A stretch of 60,299 bases of DNA from Desulfuromonadaceae bacterium. Its GTDB lineage: Bacteria; Desulfobacterota; Desulfuromonadia; Geobacterales; Pseudopelobacteraceae. The position numbers and the translations under genes were made by a program. How positions within the stretch are numbered: the first letter of the stretch is position 1; each line of letters begins with the position of its first letter. Below are positions 42,301 to 51,018 of this stretch, one piece after another. The stretch covers positions 1-60,299 of the forward strand of contig JAQTZV010000033.1 in assembly GCA_028687585.1 (NCBI GenBank). Direction: 5' to 3'. Below the pieces are notes generated by a model. It was not told where the DNA came from, searched no databases, and saw only the letters and a program-made list of their open reading frames with translations.

Positions 42301-43004
42301 TAGTAGACCGTCCAGATGGCCGGATTGACCGCCTTGTCCAGTGAACCAACAAAATTGGTGGTCGTTTTACGCAGTTCGTCCACCGTGAGGTTGGCATTGG
42401 GATTCATCAGGGCATAGGAGACGCAATCCTTGACGTAGCGCCGCATGGAGGCGTCCAGATTGCTGTCCACTGCCGACAGAGGAATGCTGGTGAGCTGGGC
42501 GAGCCCAAGAAATCCTTTTCCGCCAGCCTGTGTCTGGTAATTCAGGGGATCTGCGGCAGTGGTGACGATATCCACCAGGCCTCGCTCGATCTTGTTCAGG
42601 ATGCCGGCCACCGCTACCACACCATCCGGGATGCCGCCGACCGCCTGGTTCTTGTTGAAAACCGGATCATAGACATGGATGGTTCCCTTGGGGACAACCA
42701 GAGCCAGGTACACCATGATGCCGATCATGGTCGGCACGATCCAGGTCATGACCGAACCGTTGGCGGTACCAAGTGACTTGGCAAAGACCGTAACCCCACC
42801 GAAGAAGAGCCCGGCAGTGATTACGACGAAGTAGAGTGACTTGTAGGCGTTGTCGCCGAAGATCAGCGCCAGCTTGCTGAAGGCATTCACCACCGCGTCG
42901 TGACCACCCCAGACATAGAATTCCATGTCCAGGGCCAGAGCCAAGGCCGGGATGAGTACCAACAGTAGTGTGAGGCCGAGCCTAGATACGATCCGTATCG
43001 ACAT
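39387..43004 (-). CDS. traG: F-type conjugation protein TraG
   Basis: 1205 residues. Signal-like N-terminus, then about five hydrophobic membrane segments in residues 1-500 (for example YFVVITAGLFFGGVTVF, TWIVPTMIGIMVYLALVV, AIAVGLLPFLALFIPTPL), as in the TraG_N domain. The long C-terminal part is periplasmic and glycine/glutamine-rich. In F-like systems TraG is needed for pilus assembly and mating-pair stabilisation, and its C-terminal part takes part in entry exclusion. ATG 43004 follows GCAGGAGTAGTAC and overlaps the upstream 246-aa gene by 23 nt. The usual traF and traH neighbours are not here. Confidence 0.9.
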   Translation of the reverse strand: MSIRIVSRLGLTLLLVLIPALALALDMEFYVWGGHDAVVNAFSKLALIFGDNAYKSLYFVVITAGLFFGGVTVFAKSLGTANGSVMTWIVPTMIGIMVYLALVVPKGTIHVYDPVFNKNQAVGGIPDGVVAVAGILNKIERGLVDIVTTAADPLNYQTQAGGKGFLGLAQLTSIPLSAVDSNLDASMRRYVKDCVSYALMNPNANLTVDELRKTTTNFVGSLDKAVNPAIWTVYYDAANPQGRALTCTDSWASIKAALTPANLEKNFQSVCANLGYDVADAAAMIQCKTVLNNVNSGTGLGAASIDDFLKQAYVSQRLEEIFRSGNAAGATNYQFLLSASGAMKSANEWLPILKAALTAIAVGLLPFLALFIPTPLIGKAVGIIAGFFIWLTAWGVTDAIVHQFAVDYANRAYEMVRQNKLGMDALYFFPDQTVKILGMFGTLRMSGMMLATVITGMLIKFGGHAMAMMAGGMVSQVQSAGNRATHEVEDPAGRASAMQRNVTAMPTQAWSNEHSFQARQAQSLVGMSGKTTASSDMIRDFGMEFSSRISADSEIGRSIGFGGSGRAMREGGLSSAYELKSFDGRLGLDKSAATKDVVSGNYAGDTLSFAKMGVATDRALAHVFGSGENYSDFLTANMDKSVGQLQGEMGAYAAARSLGFTGNWRDFHAMRSEVTALGDFANADAVNKIADTYGISSGQLMQMNAQFQQSKHASEVTGLSNQLGGPVAAGTEAGHVVATETGGKIQGIYAGGGYGNYQQLTSNDVSGRIARNQLVHAAADQMVGRIAPQLKNDQEMYQNGHLTERGFAEVQKAMEGQNINFTTSDGKSAVNVGMDGGIVNSSDSGTVAKGDKGQSLELQKQLRSAGFQSAAAHVAKLSGQAFDYKADYDRNGNLASFAIDQGGRVQKFDLGQSKTGTDIERLDRNVSSVDKGLRKSVGDFIKTGYENQSLNVSRKSGSYMIQAGGKQMMVNGDWYFAKNEKTGKMEVVGGSFSNGLDGNVLMYAKDKDGNLHYSQVQGKMDKSGNLIAGQRSEITEDQFVQASQQGAAVVSTRSGGGITGSIRADGGVKADYSSSQVVGTRVESKQNLAGSAASQEFRDGRSIDAGTAATTIAVGQGALHETAMTVGDIASVTAPNRTMAANRAAKETAVNRSEEVATRDAARVLEQKTRDVQQKIQRTGKILQQQSRTSNLPKGPGPAPLRRGK

Positions 43005-43722
43005 GTACTACTCCTGCAGCGATAAGTTTACGGTTGCGCCGCCAGGCGATCAGCATGGCAACTATGGGAATGATGATGAATACTGCCGTGGATACCAGTA
43101 CGAAGTAAGCTGAGATGAGGAAGATCCCCTTGAATCCCTGTATCCAGTAATAAATTGAGGAAATGGTATCCGGGGAGATCTTGGTGTAGTAGAGCTTGGA
43201 CACTGCCCACACCACGTTCTTGCCGGTGAAGATCTTGAAATAGAGAAAATGGAAGGCGATGAAAGCCAGTACCGCCTTGACGATGGCTCCGAACACCATA
43301 CCCCCCAGGAGATTCAGTACCATCGCCCGGGTGTATTCGCCGATGAAGCAGGTGGACGCCTTGGCCATGAAAATGGCGTAACCGAGTGAGAAACCGAGGG
43401 CCAGCAGGAAAGCACTGAACTTGTCGAAAAAGGTCGGTGATGTATCGCCGAACATGGGGATATACTGTTCAATCACCCCAATGGCCACGGGAGTCAGGAA
43501 CGCCGAAACGATACCGGAGGCAAATGAGCTCCTGAACCCGACTTCCATGAATTCGAGCCGCTGTTTGGTGGTCAGGAAGCGGGCCTTGATTATGCAGCCG
43601 CCCAGTTCGTTGGCGAAGTTCTGGTCAATGTAGGAGATCGCCTCCAGGAGTCCGCGCGGGTGAATCTCATTGCTCTGAGGTACCGGCATGATATCCGGCG
43701 AACTGTTGCTATCTTTCGACAT
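42982..43722 (-). CDS. polytopic membrane protein of the tra operon (246 aa)
   Basis: 246 residues with about five transmembrane segments (SFASGIVSAFLTPVAIGVI, FSAFLLALGFSLGYAIFMA, AMVLNLLGGMVFGAIVKAVLAFIAFHFLYF, ISAYFVLVSTAVFIIIPIVAMLIAW) and a short soluble N-terminus. It overlaps traG by 23 nt and follows the 83-aa gene by 9 nt, so it is firmly within the operon. I do not recognise it as any F-plasmid Tra protein. It occupies the place where traH/traF-type genes would be expected before traG, but it is not like either. Confidence 0.7.
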   Translation of the reverse strand: MSKDSNSSPDIMPVPQSNEIHPRGLLEAISYIDQNFANELGGCIIKARFLTTKQRLEFMEVGFRSSFASGIVSAFLTPVAIGVIEQYIPMFGDTSPTFFDKFSAFLLALGFSLGYAIFMAKASTCFIGEYTRAMVLNLLGGMVFGAIVKAVLAFIAFHFLYFKIFTGKNVVWAVSKLYYTKISPDTISSIYYWIQGFKGIFLISAYFVLVSTAVFIIIPIVAMLIAWRRNRKLIAAGVVHVDTDRI

Positions 43723-43731
43723 GGTGCCCCC

Positions 43732-43983
43732 CTACCCTGTCAGTGACCTGACCAGATTCATGACACCGCCGCCATAGGCGACAATCACCGCCAGCAGCAT
43801 GCAGATTGCAGCCAATGTCGGGTTTCTCTGACGCACACCGACCCAGAAGGCCGAGATCACCAGGGCGACAAAGAAGAAGCGCCCCCAGAATCCATAGAGG
43901 AGCGTGGCAAAGAGCTTCTGCCAGAAGCCGGTGTATTCCGCCTGCCCCATATAGTGCAGCGGGTTGAGTTTATCGATAGGCAC
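43732..43983 (-). CDS. small membrane protein of the tra operon (83 aa)
   Basis: 83 residues with two transmembrane segments (LLYGFWGRFFFVALVISAFWVGV and AAICMLLAVIVAYGGGVM). It starts with GTG 43983 after GAAAGGAGTCTCC. It is co-directional with and tightly spaced to the S26 peptidase gene upstream and the 246-aa gene downstream. The layout resembles TraL/VirB3-like small inner-membrane proteins, but a TraL is already present, so the role is unknown. Confidence 0.65.
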   Translation of the reverse strand: MPIDKLNPLHYMGQAEYTGFWQKLFATLLYGFWGRFFFVALVISAFWVGVRQRNPTLAAICMLLAVIVAYGGGVMNLVRSLTG

Positions 43984-44005
43984 GGAGACTCCTTTCTACA
44001 GACTG

Positions 44006-44500
44006 TCAGAAGATCGGGTAGGCTTTTGCCAGGATGCGGTTTTTCTCGACAAATCCGAAATACCGGGAGTCGAAACTGTCTTTGTGCTGCCCCATGACGA
44101 ACATAACACCCTTGGGGATCGTGCCATTGAAAACAAAGTGCTGCAGCGGTTCGCCCTTCAGGGAAAAGTCCTTGGCCCGCACCAGGTACTCACCGTTGCA
44201 GTAATACATCTTGTCGGTATCGACTGTGAGTACGTCCCCCTCGTTACAGCCAAGGATTTTCATGACATCCAGGGATTTTCCCATCCCCATACGGGTTGTA
44301 AGTTCCTTATGCCGGAACAGTACATAATCACCTCGCACCACCTTGTCCGGATTCCGGGTGAGCCAGTAGATCCGATGCTTGAGAGACGGCGTGAGCGTGA
44401 CGCTGATCTTGCAGGGGAGCAGCGTTCCCGCCACGAGCAGGGCCGTGATAGCCAGCCAAAGCCGCCAATTGCTGAATTCAAGGTGTAACGGTTTCGGCAT
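44006..44500 (-). CDS. traF: S26-family signal peptidase (TraF/TrhF type)
   Basis: 164 residues with one N-terminal membrane segment and an S26 serine peptidase core: catalytic Ser39 (TPSLKHRIYWL), GDYVLF (58-63) and Lys81 as general base, followed by the FVMGQHKDSFDSRYFG block. These conjugation peptidases (TraF of RP4, TrhF of R27) process pilin or other Tra precursors. ATG 44500 is chosen over 44518 because it leaves a purine-rich GGTGGTGCGTA before it. It overlaps trbI by 23 nt. It is not the thioredoxin-like TraF of the F plasmid. Confidence 0.85.
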   Translation of the reverse strand: MPKPLHLEFSNWRLWLAITALLVAGTLLPCKISVTLTPSLKHRIYWLTRNPDKVVRGDYVLFRHKELTTRMGMGKSLDVMKILGCNEGDVLTVDTDKMYYCNGEYLVRAKDFSLKGEPLQHFVFNGTIPKGVMFVMGQHKDSFDSRYFGFVEKNRILAKAYPIF

Positions 44501-44936
44501 TACGCACCACCGCGTCACCCATGATAATCACCCGGTTTTTGGGAATGGCTGTGATGACGGTCTCAAGTCGGTCAAAACTTCTCTTCAGCTCGTCGTCATT
44601 CAGTTTGCCGGCCAGGTAGTTGTCACGTTGCTGAGCTATGTACCCCTTGATGTCAACGGCCACGACCTTTTGGGCATACCAACGGTCATAACCGGCAATG
44701 GTGGCCAAAGATGCACCAAAAGATACCGCCAAACAGAGCGCGAAAAGCAGGATCAGATCAGATTGCTGCTTCGGCTGCTCTTTTGGCAGCACTTTGGGTT
44801 GCTCTTTGGGTTGATCGTCAGGTGCCGTGTCACGTCTCCAAAGAACACTGGCTCTCTCAAAATTTAACTTCCGGATGGCTTCTTCATCATTACTGATCTC
44901 ATCATGCATACGGTAGGGCCTCACTTCCTTGTTCAT
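44478..44936 (-). CDS. trbI: TrbI-like inner membrane protein
   Basis: 152 residues: a cytoplasmic Lys/Gln/Pro-rich N-terminus, one membrane segment (LILLFALCLAVSFGASLATIAGY, about 60-83) and a periplasmic domain, VVAVDIKGYIAQQRDNYLAGKLN, ending in RVIIMGDAVVRNAE. This is the pattern of F-type TrbI, which influences pilus retraction/extension. Longer at the N-terminus than F TrbI (~128 aa). ATG 44936 overlaps the trbC stop by 4 nt. Confidence 0.75.
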   Translation of the reverse strand: MNKEVRPYRMHDEISNDEEAIRKLNFERASVLWRRDTAPDDQPKEQPKVLPKEQPKQQSDLILLFALCLAVSFGASLATIAGYDRWYAQKVVAVDIKGYIAQQRDNYLAGKLNDDELKRSFDRLETVITAIPKNRVIIMGDAVVRNAETVTP

Positions 44937-45736
44937 TTATTGTTGGTCGGAGCGACAAGCAGAGCGGCAAGGGTCTGTGACCCGGTTTCCTTCCGGATCT
45001 GATCAAGCAGGTATTCCAGGCTGGCATCGCCATAAACTGTATGGTGCTCCGTAATGGTGGCGTTTCTGGAGTCGCCTTCACTCAGAGCTGCATCATCTGC
45101 TTTTAGTCCCTTGGCATAGACGACAGCGGGTACCCGGTCTATACCGTACCGCCTGAACAGCAGAGGATCGATGGCCAGTCCTGCCGGCAACATCTCGCAC
45201 TCTCCCTCTGTCGGATTACAGGCGGGATCACGTTGCAGCACAGAACCGATGAACCTGATCGTCGGCTGAATCTTCGTCATACCATCCACGAATCCGCGCA
45301 TCACCAGCGTGACATTGGGATCACCCAGACGTGCAACCGAAGCAGCATAGTTTCTGACCGTCTGCAGCGGCATGGCTGATGAGATGAACAGGTAGATTCG
45401 TTCATCGCTGCCGAGTTTTCCGCGTGCTGCCGGACTCTTGCTATCCGGATAGAACCTGACCGAGGCATCACCGAAGAGCTCACCTTTAATCCGTTCCGCC
45501 TCGCTCTTCAGCCTTCCCTGGAATTCCGGGGATCGGTAGTAGGCGTTCATCTTCTCCGCAATCTTTGTCATTTCCACTTCGGAGTTGTTTGTCGGGATGG
45601 TGACTGTTTCTGCAATTTTGTGTGCCTTGTCCAGGCTGACTTCCACATCCGGAATGCCAATCCGTGAGGTGTCACCACGTACAACTGCGGGGATGACCAT
45701 GAGGACCACTGTTAATTGAGCGCATAGCCGACGCAA
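44933..45736 (-). CDS. trbC: F-type pilin assembly protein TrbC
   Basis: 267 residues with a signal peptide (MRRLCAQLTVVLMVIPAVVRG) and the TrbC thioredoxin-like fold region: YLFISSAMPLQTVRNYAASVARLGDPNVTLVMRGF and the FRRYGIDRVPAVVYAKG block. A periplasmic protein required for pilus assembly, usually adjacent to TraW, as here. It lacks a CxxC pair, as usual. The start overlaps the traU end by 25 nt. Confidence 0.88.
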   Translation of the reverse strand: MRRLCAQLTVVLMVIPAVVRGDTSRIGIPDVEVSLDKAHKIAETVTIPTNNSEVEMTKIAEKMNAYYRSPEFQGRLKSEAERIKGELFGDASVRFYPDSKSPAARGKLGSDERIYLFISSAMPLQTVRNYAASVARLGDPNVTLVMRGFVDGMTKIQPTIRFIGSVLQRDPACNPTEGECEMLPAGLAIDPLLFRRYGIDRVPAVVYAKGLKADDAALSEGDSRNATITEHHTVYGDASLEYLLDQIRKETGSQTLAALLVAPTNNK

Positions 45737-46728
45737 CAGACCCTCCTTCGTGTCAATGACCAGAGAAAATTATCTGGTGACGTGGTGATAGTCCCGAACG
45801 GCGGGTTCTTGGCCGTTCCCCAGAGGAGAGACGGCCTGCCGATGGGGATGCAGTCGTTACCGCGTACCGGCCGCGCAATCTGAAGCCGGTAGTTGCTTTT
45901 GACGAGAATCGGCGTCACGACCCCGGCGCTGGCGCACTGATTGATACCGGTATCATAGAGGAGTGTTTCACGACCGAGTTTGAACAACATCCGGGCCGCC
46001 AGTCCGGCATTGACGTTAAGCGGATTATTTTCGATCATGCTGCCAGACAATGGATAGAATGAGCCCCAACTCCCCATACACCAGAACAGGGGATCAATCG
46101 GATACGCCACCGTTGCCGCCACGCTGTCGGCAACGCACGCCAGCTGCGAGACCGGATTACCGAACAGCAGCGCCTCCGGGTTGATGATGAATGACAGGCT
46201 GTCATCGTTCCACATGGGGTCGACTTCCGTCATGTAGGCCAGGTCGAACGCCCGGTTCTCCGCGCAGGGAAAATCCATAAACAGATTCAGGATCGACCAG
46301 GCCGGGAAGTAGAAGTAATGGGCCTGCTGGAAGGCAAAGTCCGAATCGCCATACTCCTTGCTGCGTATCTCTCCGGATGAAAAGCCCGGTTTCGGGTTTG
46401 CCATGCCGGTGCCCATAACCGGGAAGCAGAACGGGTCCTTGACCGTTTCGATCAGACGGGCATGTTCCCAGAATGCAGTGGAGACTCCGAGTATCAGAAT
46501 CCCCTTGCTGTCCGGACAGGCACAGACCGGCGACGTGATAGTGCCGGGAGCCGGCTCTGCGTCATTGCCGAAAGAGACACTCCCCATCTTCACCGGAAAC
46601 ATGCATTGCCAGCAGATATCGGTCACCGGATTGAGCGCCTTACCCTTACAAGCACCGCCGGCCCCGTAAGCAACCGGAACTGCCAGGAAGAGCATGACCA
46701 CTATGAAGATCGACATATTATTTCGCAT
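45712..46728 (-). CDS. traU: conjugal transfer protein TraU
   Basis: 338 residues with a signal peptide (cleavage after VAYG) and many cysteines. It contains CWQCMFPVKMGSVSFG, CACPDSKG, PFCFPVMGTGM and WCMGSWGSFYPLSG, all characteristic of TraU. It is a periplasmic protein needed for DNA transfer more than for pilus formation, and its disulfides probably depend on the operon's DsbC. ATG 46728 overlaps traW by 11 nt. Confidence 0.93.
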   Translation of the reverse strand: MRNNMSIFIVVMLFLAVPVAYGAGGACKGKALNPVTDICWQCMFPVKMGSVSFGNDAEPAPGTITSPVCACPDSKGILILGVSTAFWEHARLIETVKDPFCFPVMGTGMANPKPGFSSGEIRSKEYGDSDFAFQQAHYFYFPAWSILNLFMDFPCAENRAFDLAYMTEVDPMWNDDSLSFIINPEALLFGNPVSQLACVADSVAATVAYPIDPLFWCMGSWGSFYPLSGSMIENNPLNVNAGLAARMLFKLGRETLLYDTGINQCASAGVVTPILVKSNYRLQIARPVRGNDCIPIGRPSLLWGTAKNPPFGTITTSPDNFLWSLTRRRVCCVGYALN

Positions 46729-47371
46729 GTTTATTGGAACTCCGGTGACGTTTTGTCTTTGTAATGTCGAACGACACCACTATTTCGGTAACTTCCATCA
46801 GCCGTCCCTTTTGCCTGATCACGGAGGGCACGGCCTTCAGCTTGAGTCGTTCAATGATCTTTCGGTCGGCATAGAACACCGGGCGGCTGACCCGCATTGC
46901 CACGGCTCCGAAGCTTCCTTCCGTGAGCAGAAGCGTTACATCGAGCCGCTTGTTATATTCAGATGCAACAAGCCACTTGACCTGATCCGGATCGCTGCCA
47001 TTGATGATCACCAGTGCTTTCGGATACGTCACATAGTCGAGGGGGTTGAAGGTGTACCCCTTGGGATAGAGAATTCCGCCCTTGCCATCAGGAACATCGA
47101 TCTCGGTGGTGTAGGTCATGTCAACCTGATAGCTCCGGTTCCGCTTCGCTCGCGGGAGGCTCCCCCTGTCCGGCGGTCCCTGGTAGTTCTCGACTTTCTT
47201 CTTGTCGAGCACCTTGCTCCAATCCACCTGCCGAGCCCGTGCTTCGATCTCGGCGAGTGCATCCTTTTCTGCTATCTGATAGACCGTGCCGAAGGTGCCA
47301 AGCACCTTGGCCTGCACCGAAGTAACACCAAGCACCAGCGCTATCACTGCCAATCCTGTGCGCCTGATCAT
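46718..47371 (-). CDS. traW: conjugal transfer protein TraW
   Basis: 217 residues; signal peptide (MIRRTGLAVIALVLGVTSVQA), then LGTFGTVYQIAEKDALAEIEARA, the TraW hallmark, and the VFYADRK..IERLKLKAVPSVI segment. A periplasmic partner of TrbC and TraU in F-type pilus assembly. The start overlaps the traN stop by 4 nt. The basic C-terminal tail (TKTKRHRSSNKHAK) is unusual for the family. Confidence 0.9.
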   Translation of the reverse strand: MIRRTGLAVIALVLGVTSVQAKVLGTFGTVYQIAEKDALAEIEARARQVDWSKVLDKKKVENYQGPPDRGSLPRAKRNRSYQVDMTYTTEIDVPDGKGGILYPKGYTFNPLDYVTYPKALVIINGSDPDQVKWLVASEYNKRLDVTLLLTEGSFGAVAMRVSRPVFYADRKIIERLKLKAVPSVIRQKGRLMEVTEIVVSFDITKTKRHRSSNKHAK

Positions 47372-50300
47372 TTCGGTGCCGCCTGGTACTTGTTCTGGAT
47401 GTTTTGCATGATCGTTTGTTGTGAACCATCGATCTTGGTAGCAAGATCCTTCTGTACATCTGCGAAGTATTCCGAAAGATCGATCCTCGAAAAGTCCAGA
47501 GCCTGGAATTCATCGGGCGTGAAGCCGCGACAGTTGGGCTGTTTTGGATCTCCCCAGTCGCCATTCGGCTGAAAAGCTTGAAGCTGCGGTCTCCCTTGTT
47601 CATGGATAATCCTCGCCATTTTTGAGTTAAAGCAACAGAAGCTCTTGGCCTTCTGCACACATCCCGTCAGCGGCCATTTCCTCTGGCAGTAGTCACCCAC
47701 GTAGTGACAATCCTTGGCGGCGTTCTGCATCCCGGTCTGGATATCACCTTGGTCACAGCCGCTTCCCATCAGTACCTTCATTACGACGAGAACGACCACC
47801 GCGATTACGATAGTGGCAGGATTGAACAACGCAGCTGCATATGCCTGCATGCCTGCGCCGATGGCAGAAGCTCCTGTTGCACCGCTGGCCATGGTTGCAT
47901 ATGCGCCGGTTGCCGCCGCTCCAGATAGGGTTGTCGTAGTTCCGGCAGCGGAAACAACAGTCATAGAGGTGACTGCACCGGTGGCAGTAGTGGAAATAGC
48001 AGAAATCTCGGCCGCACCGGTCACCAGTGCGTTGCCGTAATAGGCGACCTGTCCGATTTCATAAGCCATCTGAATACCCTGTGTTGCCGTAGTAATACTG
48101 GTGCCGGTATCCTCCGATGCGACCTTGTCACTTTCGCAGCAGTTGTTGATCATTCCGACAGTGAGCCCTGGAGGACGGCAGCGCGACGCCTTGCCGTTGA
48201 AGATGTAGATCTGGCCGAGGCAGTTGCCTTTTGCATCTTTCGGCCCGTCATCCTGAAGCATCGACTCGTCAAGAGTGGTCGTTACCTCAGATCCGGGCGC
48301 TCCCGGGTTGAAACAGGGGTTCGGAGAACACTGCATCTTGCCCTGATATTCCATACAAGCGTACTGTGCCCCAAGCGGACAGGTATTGAACCCCTCGAAG
48401 CAGCTGTCCTTCTGCGCATTGTAGATACCGGCTCCGGTGCAGATCGGTACCGCCTCGCATTTACCGATGGGGAGCGGGGTGAAGGTCGTTCCTGCCGGGC
48501 AGTCGTGCTGGACTTCGGACACGCACTTATCGAGCGTGCTTGAAAACGTAGTGGTAGCCGCCAGAGAAAAGGCAGGGTCCTTGGGACAGGTAACCGGTTG
48601 AAGACATTTTAAGTCAGCCTGGCTCCAGCTGTAGGAGCCACAATTACGGGTCACCATGGCCTGGCAGACATTAAGGATCGCGTCATAAGCACCATTGGCG
48701 CATACCGGTGAAGAGAAACAGAGATTGGTGGCAGCATCAAAGGAGTAGCTGCCGCAGTCACTGGTGATGGTTGCTTCACAGAGATCGGTCCCAGTATTCA
48801 GCGTGCCGTTGGGACAAGAAGGTGATTTGACGCAGAGGTTTGTTCCGGTGTCGAGCGAGAAGCCGATATCGCACTGTTTATCAACCTGCGCTATGCAGAC
48901 ATGGCTTCCGTAATCAAACGAGCCGGATGGACAGGTTGGGTTAACTTGAACGAATGTATTGTTGACACAAAGCGTGCCTTGGAGTGTGCCACCTGCCGGG
49001 CAGGAAGGATTATCTTGGGCAGATATAGCTCCTGTGTAGGTGCATTGTGTCGCCCAGCCCAAATAATCAACTTGTGCTGCCGTGCCCGCCGGACAGGTCG
49101 TCATACCGGAGGATGACGTATAGTAATAGCCATCGATCCATAAAAAATCATTGCTGGGACACGAAATGGATACGGAACGGTTCTCTCCGCTATAGGTTGT
49201 ATAGAGGTTACTGCCGCATCGATAATGAATGTACGCGTTCTTTATCACTCCAACATCAGGGTCTCCACAGGCGTTATTGGTAATTGTTCCTGACCCACCT
49301 GCACTATTGAATGACATGCCCCAGGCATTTGACCCAAAATGGCAACCTCGTTCAACAGGGGAGCATATGTTCGGATATGCTAGTCCGTTAGGGCAGTACC
49401 AGCCATTAGTTGCGTCAAAACAGTATGCTCCTCCCGAATCCGGATCGTTGTAAATCGTGCAGCCGGCATCAGGACAGTAGGGATTGTTATAGTCGTAATA
49501 ACAGGAAGCCCCCCGGTTGACATAAAGCTGTATCGGCGCATTTACGATGATATCGCACTTACCGGAGACCGAATTGAGAGTGCCTTGTACGCATACTGCC
49601 GGGTACGTTGTAACACTTCCGCTTTCACACTTGTTTGTAACCGGGTTGAAAGTACCTTGTGAACATTGAGGGGACAATTCACAACGACCTGAAGTGGTAT
49701 TCAAGGTATAACCACTTGAGCAGAACGCGTTAAACGGCTTCATACAAAGGTTATAGGCTGTATTGTATGACCCTGACGAACAGACAGGAATGCGTTCGCA
49801 TTTGCTTGACTGGGTGTTATAGGCATAGCCATTGGCTGCGTCACAGACCGGCATCAAGGCTTTTTCGCACCGGTCTCTTCCTGCTACGAATGCTCCACCG
49901 TCAGTACAGGTTGCTGACTTGACGCATCGGTCAAAGGTAGGACTTGCCGGATTGCCGTCATAGGAATAGCCCAAAGGACAGTCGCTCTGGACCAGCTTCT
50001 CACAGCGGTCGGCAACAGGATTGAAGGTACCGTTTTCCGGACAGACTACAGCCTTGATGCATTTATCGATGCCGGCATCCCAGGTGTAGCCGCTGCCACA
50101 CACGTTCTGGGCCGTTGCCTGGCACATATCACGGGTTGTCTCCAGAGTAGAGCCAGTCGGACAGACCGGTGCCGTATAGGTTTCGACGCATTCCGTGGAA
50201 CCGACCGGGCAGAATTGACCTTGAGTCGTCTGAATGCAGTTGGCTGTTTCTCCCGGATCTCCGGCATAGCCGTTGTTATTCAGATCCTGACCGCACATGA

Positions 50301-51012
50301 TGTTGTTGATGGCATTGGGATCAGGTGGCAGCGGTGGGGGTGGCGGAGGTGGGGGGGTAATCGTGCCGGAATCAACGTATGAGAAAGCACAGTCGAGCTT
50401 GCCGGGAAATTCGACTATCTGTGAGCTTCTTGTCCCATCGAGACCGCTGGCCCATATCCCGTCACTCCCCATGACGACCGCCTGCGGATCTTGACCGGCA
50501 TAGGCGCCAGCTGCCGGCCAGTTTGTGAATGGAAGACCAGATCCGTCAATGGCGTTGAAGCCGACAGGGCCGAACTCTTTCCAGGCGTCGATGTAGGTGC
50601 TCTTATCCGAGGTTGATGTCCCCAGATAGGCGCCATATCGTTTGATCAGAAAATCCAGAGTCTGTTGGCTGCCTACGCTGACCGGTTTGGCCGCCCCGAA
50701 CTGTCCGAGAGAGAGCATCCTCTTGAGTGATGCCGTGTCGGTGCCGGTCATCAAGTACTCCCGGCTGATGTTCGCCGAGAAGTCGAAATAGATGTCGGGA
50801 AGCGACTGGCTGCCACTGGCGGCTGATTTGGCAATGGCGTAGGTCTTGCCGTTGAATTCGGTGAAGAACGCCAAGGCATCGATGTAGCGATAAGTAGTAC
50901 CGGTCGAGATGGTGTCCTGGCAACTGACAACAGCCTGAGCAGTGGTAGTTATCCCGGAGAGGGAGAGCAGGAGAACAGCGTAGAGAACTGAGTAGGTGAT
51001 ACGGAATAGCAT
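47368..51012 (-). CDS. traN: giant TraN-type mating-pair stabilisation protein with cysteine-rich repeats
   Basis: 1214 residues. A signal peptide and a ~210-residue N-terminal domain come first. A polyproline hinge (TPPPPPPPPLPP) follows, then two blocks of roughly nine cysteine-rich modules each (pattern CPxGxxLxxxxDxC), split by a unique segment. The C-terminal domain is the TraN hallmark: CHYVGDYCQRKW, CCFNSKMARIIHEQGRPQL, WGDPKQPNCRGFTPDEFQ and LDFSRIDLSEYF. TraN is the outer-membrane contact protein of F-type systems; its variable part decides which recipients are bound. The module array makes this version about twice the length of F TraN (~600 aa). Confidence 0.88.
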   Translation of the reverse strand: MLFRITYSVLYAVLLLSLSGITTTAQAVVSCQDTISTGTTYRYIDALAFFTEFNGKTYAIAKSAASGSQSLPDIYFDFSANISREYLMTGTDTASLKRMLSLGQFGAAKPVSVGSQQTLDFLIKRYGAYLGTSTSDKSTYIDAWKEFGPVGFNAIDGSGLPFTNWPAAGAYAGQDPQAVVMGSDGIWASGLDGTRSSQIVEFPGKLDCAFSYVDSGTITPPPPPPPPLPPDPNAINNIMCGQDLNNNGYAGDPGETANCIQTTQGQFCPVGSTECVETYTAPVCPTGSTLETTRDMCQATAQNVCGSGYTWDAGIDKCIKAVVCPENGTFNPVADRCEKLVQSDCPLGYSYDGNPASPTFDRCVKSATCTDGGAFVAGRDRCEKALMPVCDAANGYAYNTQSSKCERIPVCSSGSYNTAYNLCMKPFNAFCSSGYTLNTTSGRCELSPQCSQGTFNPVTNKCESGSVTTYPAVCVQGTLNSVSGKCDIIVNAPIQLYVNRGASCYYDYNNPYCPDAGCTIYNDPDSGGAYCFDATNGWYCPNGLAYPNICSPVERGCHFGSNAWGMSFNSAGGSGTITNNACGDPDVGVIKNAYIHYRCGSNLYTTYSGENRSVSISCPSNDFLWIDGYYYTSSSGMTTCPAGTAAQVDYLGWATQCTYTGAISAQDNPSCPAGGTLQGTLCVNNTFVQVNPTCPSGSFDYGSHVCIAQVDKQCDIGFSLDTGTNLCVKSPSCPNGTLNTGTDLCEATITSDCGSYSFDAATNLCFSSPVCANGAYDAILNVCQAMVTRNCGSYSWSQADLKCLQPVTCPKDPAFSLAATTTFSSTLDKCVSEVQHDCPAGTTFTPLPIGKCEAVPICTGAGIYNAQKDSCFEGFNTCPLGAQYACMEYQGKMQCSPNPCFNPGAPGSEVTTTLDESMLQDDGPKDAKGNCLGQIYIFNGKASRCRPPGLTVGMINNCCESDKVASEDTGTSITTATQGIQMAYEIGQVAYYGNALVTGAAEISAISTTATGAVTSMTVVSAAGTTTTLSGAAATGAYATMASGATGASAIGAGMQAYAAALFNPATIVIAVVVLVVMKVLMGSGCDQGDIQTGMQNAAKDCHYVGDYCQRKWPLTGCVQKAKSFCCFNSKMARIIHEQGRPQLQAFQPNGDWGDPKQPNCRGFTPDEFQALDFSRIDLSEYFADVQKDLATKIDGSQQTIMQNIQNKYQAAPK

Positions 51013-51018
51013 CTGGTT

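Noticed and set aside
48000..48400. Plus-strand open frames opposite traN (such as 47704-48040)
   Set aside because: Low-complexity alanine-rich shadows of the minus-strand TraN frame, without RBS or motif.
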